Shown here: positions 39,945 to 49,510 of the stretch, in pieces
Layout: each line of letters opens with the position of its first letter
Numbering within the stretch: position 1 is the first letter of the stretch
Assembly (NCBI RefSeq): GCF_000426465.1
Contig: NZ_AUFK01000009.1
Location: 310,001 to 374,000, forward strand
DNA length: 64,000 nucleotides
From: Epilithonimonas caeni DSM 17710
GTDB lineage: Bacteria; Bacteroidota; Bacteroidia; Flavobacteriales; Weeksellaceae
Direction of reading: 5' to 3'
Program-made: the position numbers and the translations under genes
The notes under the pieces: model-generated
Seen by the model: the letters and a program-made list of their open reading frames with translations, nothing else
What the model was told of the DNA's origin: nothing
Database searches by the model: none

Positions 39945-42491
39945 TTAAGCAGAGTTCCTACTAGCATTGATATTTCCAAATAAAGATCGCATTACGAGTT
40001 TTTCATAACTCTCTCTGTTACCTTCTTCTTTCTGTATTTTTATCAGCGCATATTGCTGGATACTCAATAGTGGAAGTACGATCTTCTCACGGATCCTGAT
40101 GGATTTTCTATTAATAGGTTCTTCTTGCATCAGGATATTATACCCGGTCAGCTCCAGCATCATAGCTTTGGATAATTCAAATTCGGAGAAGAGAATGTTC
40201 CAGAATTCTCCAAATTTCTCGTTGTTCCTCATATAATAAGTCAGTGGAAAGTAGGTCTTATTCATACTCATCATCGAGTTGAGAACTAAAGTTTTAAAAA
40301 AATCCGAACCTTTGTAAAGTTCTTTGATCTCATCAAATCTTCCGGCATCCTTCAAGTCCTTCAAAGCTGATCCGAAGCCGAAGAAACCAGGGACGTTCTG
40401 CCTCAATTGTGCCCAAGACCCAACAAATGGAATAGCTCTCAGATCTTCAAATTTCAGTTCAGAACCTGCACCTCTTTTGCTTGGCCGGCTTCCAATATTT
40501 GCCCTTCCATAATATTCTAAAGTACTCATTTCCTGAAGATATGGAACAAACATTGGATGTGCCTTCAGATCAGAATATTTTCTGTAACTGATGTCCGCTA
40601 ATTCAGTGATCAACACTCTTTCTTCCTCATTAAGTTCTTTTTTTGAACTTTTGAATGCGTCATTTTCGATACCTGCTGTCAGCAGCTGTTCAAAATTGAA
40701 TTTAGCCTGGTCTTTATTTCCAAATACACTGGTAATGGTCTGACCTTGTATAGTCAATTCGATTTTGTTATTGGCAATGGTTTTACCCTGAGAAGCGTAA
40801 AAATCATGCGTTTTTCCACCACCTCTTGCCGGAGGTCCACCTCTGCCATCAAAGAAAATAACTTTGATATCATTGTCTTCCGAGACCTTTGTCAGCTTTT
40901 CTTTGGAGGTATAGATCTGCCAGTTGGCTTTCAGATAGCCGCCATCTTTAGTCCCGTCTGAGAATCCAAGCATGATCACTTGTTTTCTGTTACGTCTATT
41001 CAGATGTTTCTGATAAATTTTATCATTGTACAAAGTCTGCATGACTTGCTCAGACTTATCAAGGCCTTCCATTGTTTCAAAAAGCGGGACAATATCGATA
41101 TTGATGTCTTCTTCAGAATAACCGCATAATCTCATCATTACATAAACGTTCATTACGTCTTTCACCTCGTCGGAATTTGAAATGATGTAACGGTGCAAAC
41201 CTCGTTCGCCATTATTTTTCTGGATCAATTTGATATTGTAAATACTCTTAAGAGTTTCCTTGGTCATATCATCTTCAAAATCATCAGGATCCAAAACAAC
41301 ACCCGAATCCAATAACAGTTGAATTTTCTCATCGTTTGTTTTTGAATCTATATCTTCATCAATAACTTTCTTATAGATATCATTGATCACATTCTGATGA
41401 ATCCTGCTATCCTGACGAATATCCAAGGTTGCAAAATGGGTCCCGAATATCCTGACACGATCTCTGAAATCATCCAAAACATCTAGAAAAAGCCCATTGT
41501 GCTCTTCTACAAGAATCTTTTCGGCCTTATTAAGTTCAATAATGATCTCCTCTGCTGAGACTTTTACACCTTCCTGGAAAATAGCATCATAGATTCTCTG
41601 GCTTATAGCTTTCAAAATATCTGAAACACCTCGGAAGCTCAATCTTCTTCGTACAATTTTCAAATGTCCATAATAATCTTTCAGAATCGAAATCCTCAAT
41701 TCTTCGGCAACCTTCAAAGTAATGTCAGATGTTACAAAAGGATTACCATCTCTGTCTCCTCCCGGCCAAAATCCTAACTGAATTATATCTGGATTTGGCG
41801 TAAAATTAGACGTTCCAAAAGTCTGTTTTATTTTCTTATATAATTCTCCAATACTTTGATAATAAACATATCTCAGATAATAGATAATGCTCATCGCTTC
41901 ATCCAAAGGGGTTGGTTTCTCCTTATTTACAAAAGGGGTTTTTCCCAACTGCTGAAGCAAAGTATCAATTTGAGTTACTGAGTCATTAATGATCGCATCT
42001 CTCAAATCGTGGATGATTCTCTGGACAGCATTCGGATAGAACTGGGTTGGGTGAGCCGTAAAAACGATCTTGATCGCAAAATCATCCATTTTCTTTCTGA
42101 TCGCAGCCAAATGATGTTCCTGATTTGCACGGTCATAAAGATTGAGGATCGTTCCCGGATCACTTTCCGAATGTAGCTTTTGGAAAGCGGCATCTTCTAT
42201 ACTATCAAACAATACGACCTGTCTTTCTATGTACTGAATGATCTTGAAAAGTAATTCCAATTTTTGATCTTCGGTCTTCAGCTCTGTATGTTTCTGAAAA
42301 AATTCTTCTACAATTTCTTCAGGGGACTTGCCTTGTTGATAACCTTCTTTACTTTCTTCTGCAAGAAAGGGAAGCAACATCCCGATATTTGTCATTTTAT
42401 CATATGGCAAACTCATAAAGAGTGAATTGTAGATCTGAAACTTATTTTCTACAATCTGCCGGAATTTTTCAATTTTCTGATCGTTTAGCAT
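39945..42491 (-). CDS. ppc: Phosphoenolpyruvate carboxylase
   Basis: The 848-residue enzyme makes oxaloacetate from PEP and bicarbonate. Key motifs: FTAHPTQFYPNAVQR (the catalytic His segment, usually VLTAHPT), GFWPGGDRDGNPFV, GFSDGTKDGGYLKANW (usually GYSDSGKDAG), FFDGRGGPPARGGGKTHDF (the flexible catalytic loop with GRGG) and GSRPSKRG. It is slightly shorter than the roughly 880-residue enterobacterial enzyme, as is common in Bacteroidetes. Monocistronic. Confidence 0.95.
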   Translation of the reverse strand: MLNDQKIEKFRQIVENKFQIYNSLFMSLPYDKMTNIGMLLPFLAEESKEGYQQGKSPEEIVEEFFQKHTELKTEDQKLELLFKIIQYIERQVVLFDSIEDAAFQKLHSESDPGTILNLYDRANQEHHLAAIRKKMDDFAIKIVFTAHPTQFYPNAVQRIIHDLRDAIINDSVTQIDTLLQQLGKTPFVNKEKPTPLDEAMSIIYYLRYVYYQSIGELYKKIKQTFGTSNFTPNPDIIQLGFWPGGDRDGNPFVTSDITLKVAEELRISILKDYYGHLKIVRRRLSFRGVSDILKAISQRIYDAIFQEGVKVSAEEIIIELNKAEKILVEEHNGLFLDVLDDFRDRVRIFGTHFATLDIRQDSRIHQNVINDIYKKVIDEDIDSKTNDEKIQLLLDSGVVLDPDDFEDDMTKETLKSIYNIKLIQKNNGERGLHRYIISNSDEVKDVMNVYVMMRLCGYSEEDINIDIVPLFETMEGLDKSEQVMQTLYNDKIYQKHLNRRNRKQVIMLGFSDGTKDGGYLKANWQIYTSKEKLTKVSEDNDIKVIFFDGRGGPPARGGGKTHDFYASQGKTIANNKIELTIQGQTITSVFGNKDQAKFNFEQLLTAGIENDAFKSSKKELNEEERVLITELADISYRKYSDLKAHPMFVPYLQEMSTLEYYGRANIGSRPSKRGAGSELKFEDLRAIPFVGSWAQLRQNVPGFFGFGSALKDLKDAGRFDEIKELYKGSDFFKTLVLNSMMSMNKTYFPLTYYMRNNEKFGEFWNILFSEFELSKAMMLELTGYNILMQEEPINRKSIRIREKIVLPLLSIQQYALIKIQKEEGNRESYEKLVMRSLFGNINASRNSA

Positions 42492-42561
42492 TTAACAAAT
42501 GTAAGAGATAAACTTAGAATCTCAATATCCACAAATGTTATTTTATCTTAAATTTTCAACT

Positions 42562-43002
42562 CTAAGCATTTTCTAAAATTTCAATAATTTCTATACCATA
42601 TCTTTTGATCTTTGATTCTCCCAAACCACTTATTTGTTCCAAATCTCGCAAATTATATGGTTTGAACTTCGCAATAGACATCAAGTGCGTGTTGTGAAAA
42701 ATAATGTAAGGAGGTTGATTAAGTTCTTTAGACTTTTCGAATCTCCAATCTTTTAGTTTATTATAAATGATTTTCTCTTCTTCGGAAAGTTCTTCTTCTG
42801 AGTTCACACTGACTTTACTAGAATTGGTCTGTTTTGACTTTTCTTGATAATAGACTAAAACGGACCAATAATTTATTTCATCCTGAACTAATTTTGAATT
42901 CAAATTCACTACATCGTATCTGGAAAGAAAATCATTGACGAGAGTTTCATCTTTAGTTTGAAATCCCTCGGAAATCCTTACCTTCAAAGCTTTAACTTTC
43001 AT
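42562..43002 (-). CDS. HRDC domain protein
   Basis: The 146-residue product has an N-terminal segment of unclear fold and a C-terminal HRDC domain (LKDWRFEKSKELNQPPYIIFHNTHLMSIAKFKPYNLRDLEQISGLGESKIKRYG, about 80-145). HRDC domains bind single-stranded or branched nucleic acid at the ends of RecQ helicases and RNase D. Here the domain stands without an enzyme. It follows the SSB gene on the same strand, which fits a DNA-metabolism role but does not prove it. Confidence 0.8.
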   Translation of the reverse strand: MKVKALKVRISEGFQTKDETLVNDFLSRYDVVNLNSKLVQDEINYWSVLVYYQEKSKQTNSSKVSVNSEEELSEEEKIIYNKLKDWRFEKSKELNQPPYIIFHNTHLMSIAKFKPYNLRDLEQISGLGESKIKRYGIEIIEILENA

Positions 43003-43021
43003 AATGATATTTTGGAAATAA

Positions 43022-43056
43022 AAACCTTGACAAACCTTAGAAGCTTGCCAAGGTTT
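43022..43056 (-). terminator. Terminator after ssb
   Basis: AAACCTTGGCA and TGTCAAGGTTT (minus strand) pair with one G-U, enclosing a 13-base loop, and are followed by TTATTTCC. Confidence 0.65.
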
Positions 43057-43061
43057 AACAA

Positions 43062-43394
43062 TTATTTTGAACCTAGAAGAATTAATTCATCAATTCTAAT
43101 CTCTGTTACAAATCGTTTTATCCCATCTTTGTCATCATAGGATTTGTAGGTCAATTTTCCTTCGATGGCAATTTCTTTTCCTTTCGGAACATATTTTTCG
43201 AGAATATCGACAGTTTTCCCAAAGGCGACTAAATTGTGCCATTGTGTTTCTTCTACCCTTTCGCCCGCAGAATTTGTATAAAAATCGTTGGTTGCGAGCG
43301 TAACATTCGCTTTTTTGTTACCATTTTCGAAATTGAAGACCTCAACATCTTTCCCTGTGTGGCCGATAAGCATCACTTTGTTTCTTAAAGACAT
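43062..43394 (-). CDS. Short single-stranded DNA-binding protein
   Basis: This 110-residue OB-fold protein (MSLRNKVMLIGHTGKDVEVF, NVTLATNDFYTNSAGERVEETQWHNLVAFGKTVDILEKYVPKGKEIAIEGKL, ending ELILLGSK) covers only the DNA-binding domain. The acidic C-terminal tip that recruits other replication and repair proteins is absent, so this is unlikely to be the essential chromosomal SSB and more probably an accessory paralogue. No frameshift is apparent at its 3' end. Confidence 0.85.
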   Translation of the reverse strand: MSLRNKVMLIGHTGKDVEVFNFENGNKKANVTLATNDFYTNSAGERVEETQWHNLVAFGKTVDILEKYVPKGKEIAIEGKLTYKSYDDKDGIKRFVTEIRIDELILLGSK

Positions 43395-43575
43395 AATATT
43401 AAATTTTTAAATTAGATTTTTTAAAAGCAGGACGTATCGTCTGTTTCCTGATTTTCTTGTTGCAAATTTTCATCAAAAGGAAAAATTGATTCGGTTAAAA
43501 AGCATTTATATCCGTTTGTAATCATTTGTAAATGAATATAATTTATCTATCTTTATAAAAAAACCAAACACACAA

Positions 43576-43932
43576 ATGGAAACTCCAACATGCCCGGAAT
43601 GTGGCGACAAAATAATCGGCAGATCGGATAAGAAATTCTGTTCCGATGCCTGTCGCAATGCTTATAACAATAAGCAAAACAAAACTTCTACAAACTATAT
43701 GCGGAACATCAACAACAAGCTCCGCAAAAACTATCGCATACTTTCTGAATATAATTTTGAAGGAAAAACAAAAGTCAATCGTCTTAAGTTACTAAGTGCC
43801 GGTTTCGATTTTGAGTATATCACACAGATCGTAACGTACAAAAACGGTTCACAATACTTTTTCGTTTATGAACAAGGTTACAAGATCCTTGATAACGAAT
43901 GGTTACTATTAGTAAAAAAAACGACTGAATAA
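43576..43932 (+). CDS. Zinc-ribbon protein of unknown function
   Basis: The 118-residue product starts METPTCPECGDKIIGRSDKKFCSDACRNAYNN, with zinc ligands Cys6, Cys9, Cys22 and Cys26 in a zf-ribbon/DUF2116-like arrangement. The remainder is basic and strand-rich (about 45-115). It may be a nucleic-acid-binding regulator. It ends 3 bases before the MBL-fold gene and is probably co-transcribed with it. Confidence 0.8.
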   Translation: METPTCPECGDKIIGRSDKKFCSDACRNAYNNKQNKTSTNYMRNINNKLRKNYRILSEYNFEGKTKVNRLKLLSAGFDFEYITQIVTYKNGSQYFFVYEQGYKILDNEWLLLVKKTTE

Positions 43933-43935
43933 ATT

Positions 43936-45021
43936 ATGATCATTACATTTCTCATCCTGCTTTTGGCTTCAGCAATCTATCTTTATAACCTTCCTGTATT
44001 CGGAGGGAAGGCCGAAGGAAAACGCCTTGTAAGAATGAAACAATCATCTAATTACAGAGATGGTGCTTTTCAAAACCTGAGTTTTACACCACCTTTGGCG
44101 GAAGGTTACACAATGAGAAAAGTGATGTGGGAATTCCTAACCGATAAAACCGCAAACAAAAAACCAGACTTTCTCCTGCCAACTAAAAAACAGAATCTGA
44201 AGGAGCAGCCAATCTCAGACAATTTCCTGGTTTGGATGGGACACTCCTCTTATTATTTTCAGCTGGATGGAAAACGATTTTTGGTTGATCCGGTCTTCAG
44301 TGGAAATGCGTCACCAATCCCCGGAACTACCAAAGCTTTTACAGGAACGGATATCTATTCTTCAGAAGACTTCCCGGAGATTGATTTTCTTATTATTTCC
44401 CACGACCATTACGACCATCTTGATTATAAGACCATTAAAAGTTTAAAGTCAAAAATTGATAAAGTGATCTGTGGTCTGGGTGTTGGTTCTCATTTTGAAA
44501 AATGGAATTTTGATGAAGATCAGATCATTGAGCTCGATTGGTATGAGGATGCAGAAATAACTGAAAATTTCAAAATTACTTCTACTCCGGCACGCCATTT
44601 TTCCGGACGAATGTTCAAAAGAAACAATACACTCTGGTCATCTTATGTTTTGGAAACTCCGACTAAAAAAATCTTTGTGGGTGGTGATAGCGGCTATGAT
44701 TTTCATTTTAAAGAAATCGGGGAAAAGTTCGGACCTTTTGACTGGGCTATTTTGGAAAACGGACAATACAATGAAAAATGGCAATACATCCACACTTTAC
44801 CACATGAATTCGTAAAAGTTGCAGAAGAACTGAATGCTAAAAATGTCTTGCCCGTACATTCAGGGAAATTCGCTTTAGCTCAACATTCATGGAATGAACC
44901 TTTACAAAAATTATCAGAAAATTCTAAAGATAAAAACTTCAGAATATTCACACCTTTAATTGGTGAAAAACTTGAGTTCGATAATGATTCTCAAAGTTTT
45001 TCTGAGTGGTGGAAATCTTAA
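43936..45021 (+). CDS. MBL-fold metallo-hydrolase (UlaG/NAPE-PLD-like)
   Basis: The 361-residue product has an N-terminal membrane anchor (about 1-20) and the metal-binding HxHxDH motif in ISHDHYDHLDY. Further ligands are in TPARHFSGRMF and GGDSGYDFHFKEIG, with GHSSYYFQLDGKRFLVDPVF as the lead-in strand. The layout resembles the lipid-hydrolysing NAPE-PLD/UlaG group. The anchored enzyme would face the periplasm. The substrate is unknown. Confidence 0.88.
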   Translation: MIITFLILLLASAIYLYNLPVFGGKAEGKRLVRMKQSSNYRDGAFQNLSFTPPLAEGYTMRKVMWEFLTDKTANKKPDFLLPTKKQNLKEQPISDNFLVWMGHSSYYFQLDGKRFLVDPVFSGNASPIPGTTKAFTGTDIYSSEDFPEIDFLIISHDHYDHLDYKTIKSLKSKIDKVICGLGVGSHFEKWNFDEDQIIELDWYEDAEITENFKITSTPARHFSGRMFKRNNTLWSSYVLETPTKKIFVGGDSGYDFHFKEIGEKFGPFDWAILENGQYNEKWQYIHTLPHEFVKVAEELNAKNVLPVHSGKFALAQHSWNEPLQKLSENSKDKNFRIFTPLIGEKLEFDNDSQSFSEWWKS

Positions 45022-45097
45022 TTTTTTATATAAATTTTACCGACAATCAAAACATTACTTATTTGGAAAATAAATTTTAAATTTCAAAGTGCAAAAA

Positions 45098-45130
45098 AAG
45101 CCGAATATTTTCATTCGGCTTCTTTAATTT
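45098..45130. terminator. Bidirectional terminator
   Basis: AAGCCGAAT (45098-45106) and ATTCGGCTT (45113-45121) pair perfectly between the convergent MBL and terC genes. Confidence 0.85.
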
Positions 45131-45149
45131 TTTATTATTTCAAATATTA

Positions 45150-46175
45150 CTACACTGCGTCTTTACTTTCATCCTCTTTATCCGGAAACATTATAGAGAT
45201 GACAACTGATAAGATCAAGATGCCACCAACAATTCCCAATGAAACAGGAGACGAAATATGATACCAAGGCGAGATCAACATTTTAACTCCAATGAAACTC
45301 AAGATAACAGCCAATCCGTAGGGTAATTTGCTGAACATGTAAATGAAATTGGATAGCAGGAAATACAAAGACCTAAGCCCTAAAATTGCAAAAATGTTAG
45401 ATGTGTAAAGGATAAATGGATCTTTCGAGATCGCAAATATCGCTGGAATAGAATCTACTGCAAACAATACATCCGTAAACTCAATTACTGCAACTACAAC
45501 CAAAAGAGGCGTTGCCATTTTTATTCCGTTTTGTACAGTGAAAAACTTGTCGCCATCATAATTATCAGAAACTTTCCAGAAACTTTTGATCAATTTTGCC
45601 CCGGCACTTTCACTGTAATCTTGCTCATCATCATCATCTCCTCCACCCCAGGATTTGATTCCCGCATAGATCAGGAACAGTCCGAAAAGTGTCATTACCA
45701 CATTGATCTTTACTGGATGACCAAAAACATCCATTTCTGGCAGGTAGGTCAAATCAATAAGCTCAACACCTGCAAAAATGAAAATAGCTCTGAAAATCAA
45801 TGCACCAATAATTCCCCAAAACAAAACCTTATGATGAAGATGTCTTGGAACTTTGAAAAATCCAAACACCAAAATAAATACAAAGAGATTATCAACTGAT
45901 AACGCTTTTTCTATCCAATAGGCGGCCTGGAACTGGGTGAACTTTTCTATTGCCAAAGCATGTCCGCCCGCATCCTGATTGAATACCCAATAAACGACAA
46001 CTGAAAAGACCATTGATAAAGAGATCCAGACAATAGTCCAGATCGTAGCCTCTTTGGAAGACACCTCGTGCGCCTTTTTGTTAAAAATCCCAAGGTCTAA
46101 TAATAACATCACCACCACAACGATAGCGAAACCTATTATAAGACCAGGATGCAAATCGATAATACTCTTATCCAT
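45150..46175 (-). CDS. TerC-family integral membrane protein
   Basis: The 341-residue protein has eight or nine hydrophobic helices with the TerC signatures DLGIFNKKAHEVSSKEA, WIEKALSVDNLFVFILVFGFF, FTDVLFAVDSIPAIFAISKDPFILYTSNIFAILGLRSLYFLL. The acidic residues in these helices may handle metal ions. It is the last gene of the ter group on this strand, 105 bases after the preceding terD-like gene. TerC proteins link the ter system to the membrane and to metal, tellurite and phage stress. Confidence 0.92.
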   Translation of the reverse strand: MDKSIIDLHPGLIIGFAIVVVVMLLLDLGIFNKKAHEVSSKEATIWTIVWISLSMVFSVVVYWVFNQDAGGHALAIEKFTQFQAAYWIEKALSVDNLFVFILVFGFFKVPRHLHHKVLFWGIIGALIFRAIFIFAGVELIDLTYLPEMDVFGHPVKINVVMTLFGLFLIYAGIKSWGGGDDDDEQDYSESAGAKLIKSFWKVSDNYDGDKFFTVQNGIKMATPLLVVVAVIEFTDVLFAVDSIPAIFAISKDPFILYTSNIFAILGLRSLYFLLSNFIYMFSKLPYGLAVILSFIGVKMLISPWYHISSPVSLGIVGGILILSVVISIMFPDKEDESKDAV

Positions 46176-46280
46176 AACTATTTTTATTTTTTTACGTTTT
46201 ACATCTATCAGCTCTTATCAAAATAATAAAAGAGCTATAATTGTGTAAACGTTTTGCAGATCAGCTCTATTATTTAATTT

Positions 46281-46892
46281 TTATAAATAATTCTGTTTCA
46301 CGGTCTCTACAGTTTCTTGTAGTTTTCTGTCACGAGTAGGTTCTCCCACTGCATTGAATTTCCACTCGCCATTTTTTTTGTAGAATACGCCCATTACCAT
46401 GGCAACATGTCCGGAAAAATTGTCACCTTTAGCAATATTATATGTAGCAAAAACTTCCGTCACACGTGTAGGAGTTCCCTCATAGATCCGGATAGAAGCA
46501 AATGGAATGGTCTTGAAATCCTGACCTTTATAACTATTAAGGACAAATGCCACATAATTCACATTTGGACTTAATTTTGAAAAGTCTAGTGTGATCACCT
46601 CGTTATCAAGACCATCATCTCCGGACATATCTCCGGTAAGGTCATCCCCACTATGTCTCACAGATCCATCTTTGGATTTTAGCTGCCCGAAATACACAAC
46701 GTCCAACACATTTTTAGCCTCATCATACAAAGCGCAGCTTGCATCCAGGTCTACAGCTTCTTTTGTAATGCTTCCCAACCAGCTTTTTTTCTCGATTGCA
46801 CCCCAGTTAACACCCACACATATATTTTGTAATGTAGATCCATTGTCTTTCTGAAGGTTTATCCTTTGTCCTTTTTGTAAATTAATTGCCAT
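46281..46892 (-). CDS. TerD-family protein 1
   Basis: The 203-residue product opens MAINLQKGQRINLQKDNGST and contains VGVNWGAI, DLDASCALYD, SGDDLTGDMSGDDGLDNEVITLDFSKL. Those acidic positions are the calcium-binding sites of the TerD fold. It is cytoplasmic and believed to assemble at the membrane with TerC. It lies one base after the next upstream gene in the operon (46894), indicating coupling. Confidence 0.92.
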   Translation of the reverse strand: MAINLQKGQRINLQKDNGSTLQNICVGVNWGAIEKKSWLGSITKEAVDLDASCALYDEAKNVLDVVYFGQLKSKDGSVRHSGDDLTGDMSGDDGLDNEVITLDFSKLSPNVNYVAFVLNSYKGQDFKTIPFASIRIYEGTPTRVTEVFATYNIAKGDNFSGHVAMVMGVFYKKNGEWKFNAVGEPTRDRKLQETVETVKQNYL

Positions 46893-46893
46893 G

Positions 46894-47862
46894 TTATTGT
46901 AATTTGTTATTTAAATTTAAGTTAAGCATAGAATTGAGGATGTTCATTTCCTCATCTACATTGATCACCTGATCAATGACCTTTTGGTTATCCAAGGTCT
47001 CCTTGTATCGTTTTAATAATAGTAAAATATCTTCCGGAAGGTCGGTTTTGATAGTTTCTGATTTTGTTTTCAATTCGGCATTACGATTCTTCAGCTCGTT
47101 TATTATACTTTTTTTCGAGCAAGTGTTGGCGGATCTATCCAGAAGCAAGGCGATATCATCTGCCAAGAAATAAAACTCATTGGTTTGTAAATTCCAGATA
47201 AAATCTTCCTCGTTATCAGATATTTTATACAATTCAAAAACTTGATCTTCGATATTATATCCACAGACAAATCTGACCTTGAAATTCCCGGCATTCAGTT
47301 TTCCTAATAACTTTCTTTCTATTTTTATATTGTTATATTCATAATATCTGGTATCCGAAAAACTCATCAGGTATTCTCTTTTAGCCGTTTTCCTATAATA
47401 ATCGATTGAATAGTTATTCGATAGGCTTTTGATTTTAGTAAAATCCATTTCTTTTTTATTGTCCGTCAAATTATCATACAATGCCCGTAAGAATCCTGAC
47501 ATGAGAGCATTCTGATATTTCCTGTCGATGTCGAAGTTTTTTTCACCACTTTTTTGAGATACATATTTATCAATATATTCTTCATTAGTATCCATCTCTT
47601 TATAGATTGCAAGGATATTGGCCTCTTTTTGTTTTTTGATTTTTTCTAAAAGGACGATCAGCGTATCAGTATATTGCAAATGAAACAATTCCAATTTATT
47701 GATATCAAGTCCGTTAAGGGAGTCAGCATCAAAATAAGATTGAATAAGTTCTGTCCTAATGATGATGTTGATGATCTCTACCTTATCAAAAAACTTGCTC
47801 AGAAGCTTTAGTTTCTGTAATCTTTTTTTACTTTTTTTTAATATCTCTTTATTGTGGTCCAA
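46894..47862 (-). CDS. Ter-operon hypothetical protein
   Basis: The 322-residue, lysine-rich, helical product has no signal or membrane segment. It starts MDHNKEILKKSKKRLQKLKL and includes SGEKNFDIDRKYQNALMSGFLRALYDN and a strand-rich middle (KVRFVCGYNIEDQVFELYKISDNEEDFIWNLQ). I recognise no domain. It lies 9 bases after telA and one base before the terD-like gene, so it is a translationally coupled part of the ter operon and probably a partner of TelA or TerD. Confidence 0.75.
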   Translation of the reverse strand: MDHNKEILKKSKKRLQKLKLLSKFFDKVEIINIIIRTELIQSYFDADSLNGLDINKLELFHLQYTDTLIVLLEKIKKQKEANILAIYKEMDTNEEYIDKYVSQKSGEKNFDIDRKYQNALMSGFLRALYDNLTDNKKEMDFTKIKSLSNNYSIDYYRKTAKREYLMSFSDTRYYEYNNIKIERKLLGKLNAGNFKVRFVCGYNIEDQVFELYKISDNEEDFIWNLQTNEFYFLADDIALLLDRSANTCSKKSIINELKNRNAELKTKSETIKTDLPEDILLLLKRYKETLDNQKVIDQVINVDEEMNILNSMLNLNLNNKLQ

Positions 47863-47870
47863 TTTCTAAT

Positions 47871-48956
47871 TTAAGAATTTTGAATTTGTTTTTTCAAAGT
47901 ATCTTCAAGGTTTTTCAACTCAATATCTAACTGTTGTCTGGACTGCGCTCCTTGTTGTTGGATCTGTTTCACTTCATTCAAAGTGCTGATCAAGGAACTT
48001 GTCGTATCACGAAGTGTGTCTATCGAAACAATGGTCTGTTCATTGGCACGGGCAACATCTATCGTATTTTGCTGCAATCTCTGTGCATTTTTTCTAAGGA
48101 TTTCTTCCGTAGTAGACGACACTTTTTTCTGGACATCGATATTCTGTTGCTGGCGGTGCATTGCAACTGCCAAGGTCAATTGGTTTTTCCAAACCGGAAG
48201 TGTGGTTGTCAAAATAGTTTGCGCTTTTTCAGCTATAGAAACATTGTTGTTCTGAATCAATCTGATTTGAGGCAACGACTGCAATATAATAAAACGAACG
48301 ACTTTCAGATCGGCCAATCTTCTGTCTAATCTTGCAATAAAATCTCTTTTGTCAGCAATCTGATAATCCTGATAATTGGCCGCATTGATCTCCATCAAAG
48401 CCAATTCCTCACTGGATTTCTGCATTCTGAGGCTTCCTGCAATGATATAGTCCTCGATTTTTTTTACAGACTCTATATTGCTTGTGAAAATCGTTTGCAA
48501 AACAGCATTATCCTTTGTGGAATTGATAATACCTGCATTCACTTTGTTAGAAATATCAGATATATTATTGACGATCTTATCATATTTTACAAACAAAGTT
48601 TCTACAGAGGTCACCATTTTCTTGAAGAACGGGATCTTCTTAAGGAACTTTTTCACAGAGTTTCCTTCCAGTTCATCAACATCGACATAGTTAAGCTCTA
48701 CCAAAAGTTTATTGATAAGTTCACCTACTTCGCCAGAATTTGATTTTCTGACATTATTCAGAAAAGAATCGCTTTGATTAGCTAAAGAATTCTGCAATTC
48801 CGATCCAAAATTGATGATCGAATTCGGATTCTGTTCATCTATTGAGCCAGAAAGGCTATCATATTTCTGAACATCAACAGTCTGGAGCTGAGCCAGATCT
48901 ACGTTGCCATTTTTGTCAATGACAGTATTGGTAACTTGAGGTAAATCCATTTCCAT
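47871..48956 (-). CDS. telA: Toxic anion resistance protein TelA
   Basis: From the ATG at 48956 the product is 361 residues starting MEMDLPQVTNTVIDKNG. The frame extends to 49025 but would overlap the upstream terD-like gene; instead the stop and start share one base in TAATG. The helical TelA family core is recognisable in LNYVDVDELEGNSVKKFLKKIPFFKKMVTSVETLFVKYDKI, ISNKVNAGIINSTKDNAVLQTIFTSNIE, LPQIRLIQNNNVSIAEKAQTILTTTLPVWKNQLTLAVAMHRQQ. TelA proteins accompany TerD in tellurite and stress resistance. Confidence 0.9.
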   Translation of the reverse strand: MEMDLPQVTNTVIDKNGNVDLAQLQTVDVQKYDSLSGSIDEQNPNSIINFGSELQNSLANQSDSFLNNVRKSNSGEVGELINKLLVELNYVDVDELEGNSVKKFLKKIPFFKKMVTSVETLFVKYDKIVNNISDISNKVNAGIINSTKDNAVLQTIFTSNIESVKKIEDYIIAGSLRMQKSSEELALMEINAANYQDYQIADKRDFIARLDRRLADLKVVRFIILQSLPQIRLIQNNNVSIAEKAQTILTTTLPVWKNQLTLAVAMHRQQQNIDVQKKVSSTTEEILRKNAQRLQQNTIDVARANEQTIVSIDTLRDTTSSLISTLNEVKQIQQQGAQSRQQLDIELKNLEDTLKKQIQNS

Positions 48957-49510
48957 TATTGATATAAACTTAAATATTTGGCCAAACCTTCTCTTTGTCC
49001 GTTTCCTACCGCTTCGAATTTCCATTCTCCGTTTCTCTCATAGATCCTACCGAATTCCACTGCTGTTTCTATGGAGAAATCCTCGTCCAGTTCGTATTTC
49101 AAGATCTCTTCATTCGTTTCTGTATTGAAGATCCTGATGAATGAATTCCTTACCTGTCCGAAATTTTGATTTCTGGTATCAGCCTCATGGATGGTTACCA
49201 CTACGATGATCTCCTTGACCCTGGAATCTATTCCCGTAAGGTCTATTTTGATCTGCTCATCATCGCCGTCGCCATCTCCTGTCAAATTATCTCCCGTATG
49301 TGTTACCGCTTTGTCCGGCGTTTGAAGATTGTTGTAAAAAACAAAAAATTCATCAGCTATCAATTTCTTATTCTCTCCCAATACAAAAACTGAAGCATCC
49401 AGATCAAAAGCGCCTCCCGTAGAAGAATTATTAGCATCCCAACCTAGACCGATTGTGAATTTTGGAGCGTTAATGTTTTGTCTTTGTCCTTTTTGTAAGT
49501 TAATTGCCAT
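48956..49510 (-). CDS. TerD-family protein 2
   Basis: This 184-residue canonical TerD reads MAINLQKGQRQNINAPKFTIGLGWDANNSS, with GGAFDLDASVFVLG and HTGDNLTGDGDGDDEQIKIDLTGI (calcium-site acidic residues), and ends KFEAVGNGQREGLAKYLSLYQ. Its start overlaps the 3' end of the phosphoribosyltransferase gene by 67 bases, and its stop shares a base with telA. Confidence 0.93.
   Translation of the reverse strand: MAINLQKGQRQNINAPKFTIGLGWDANNSSTGGAFDLDASVFVLGENKKLIADEFFVFYNNLQTPDKAVTHTGDNLTGDGDGDDEQIKIDLTGIDSRVKEIIVVVTIHEADTRNQNFGQVRNSFIRIFNTETNEEILKYELDEDFSIETAVEFGRIYERNGEWKFEAVGNGQREGLAKYLSLYQ

Noticed and set aside
48957-49025. Upstream extension of telA
   Set aside because: It overlaps the terD-like gene in another frame; the TAATG junction at 48956 gives a better coupled start.
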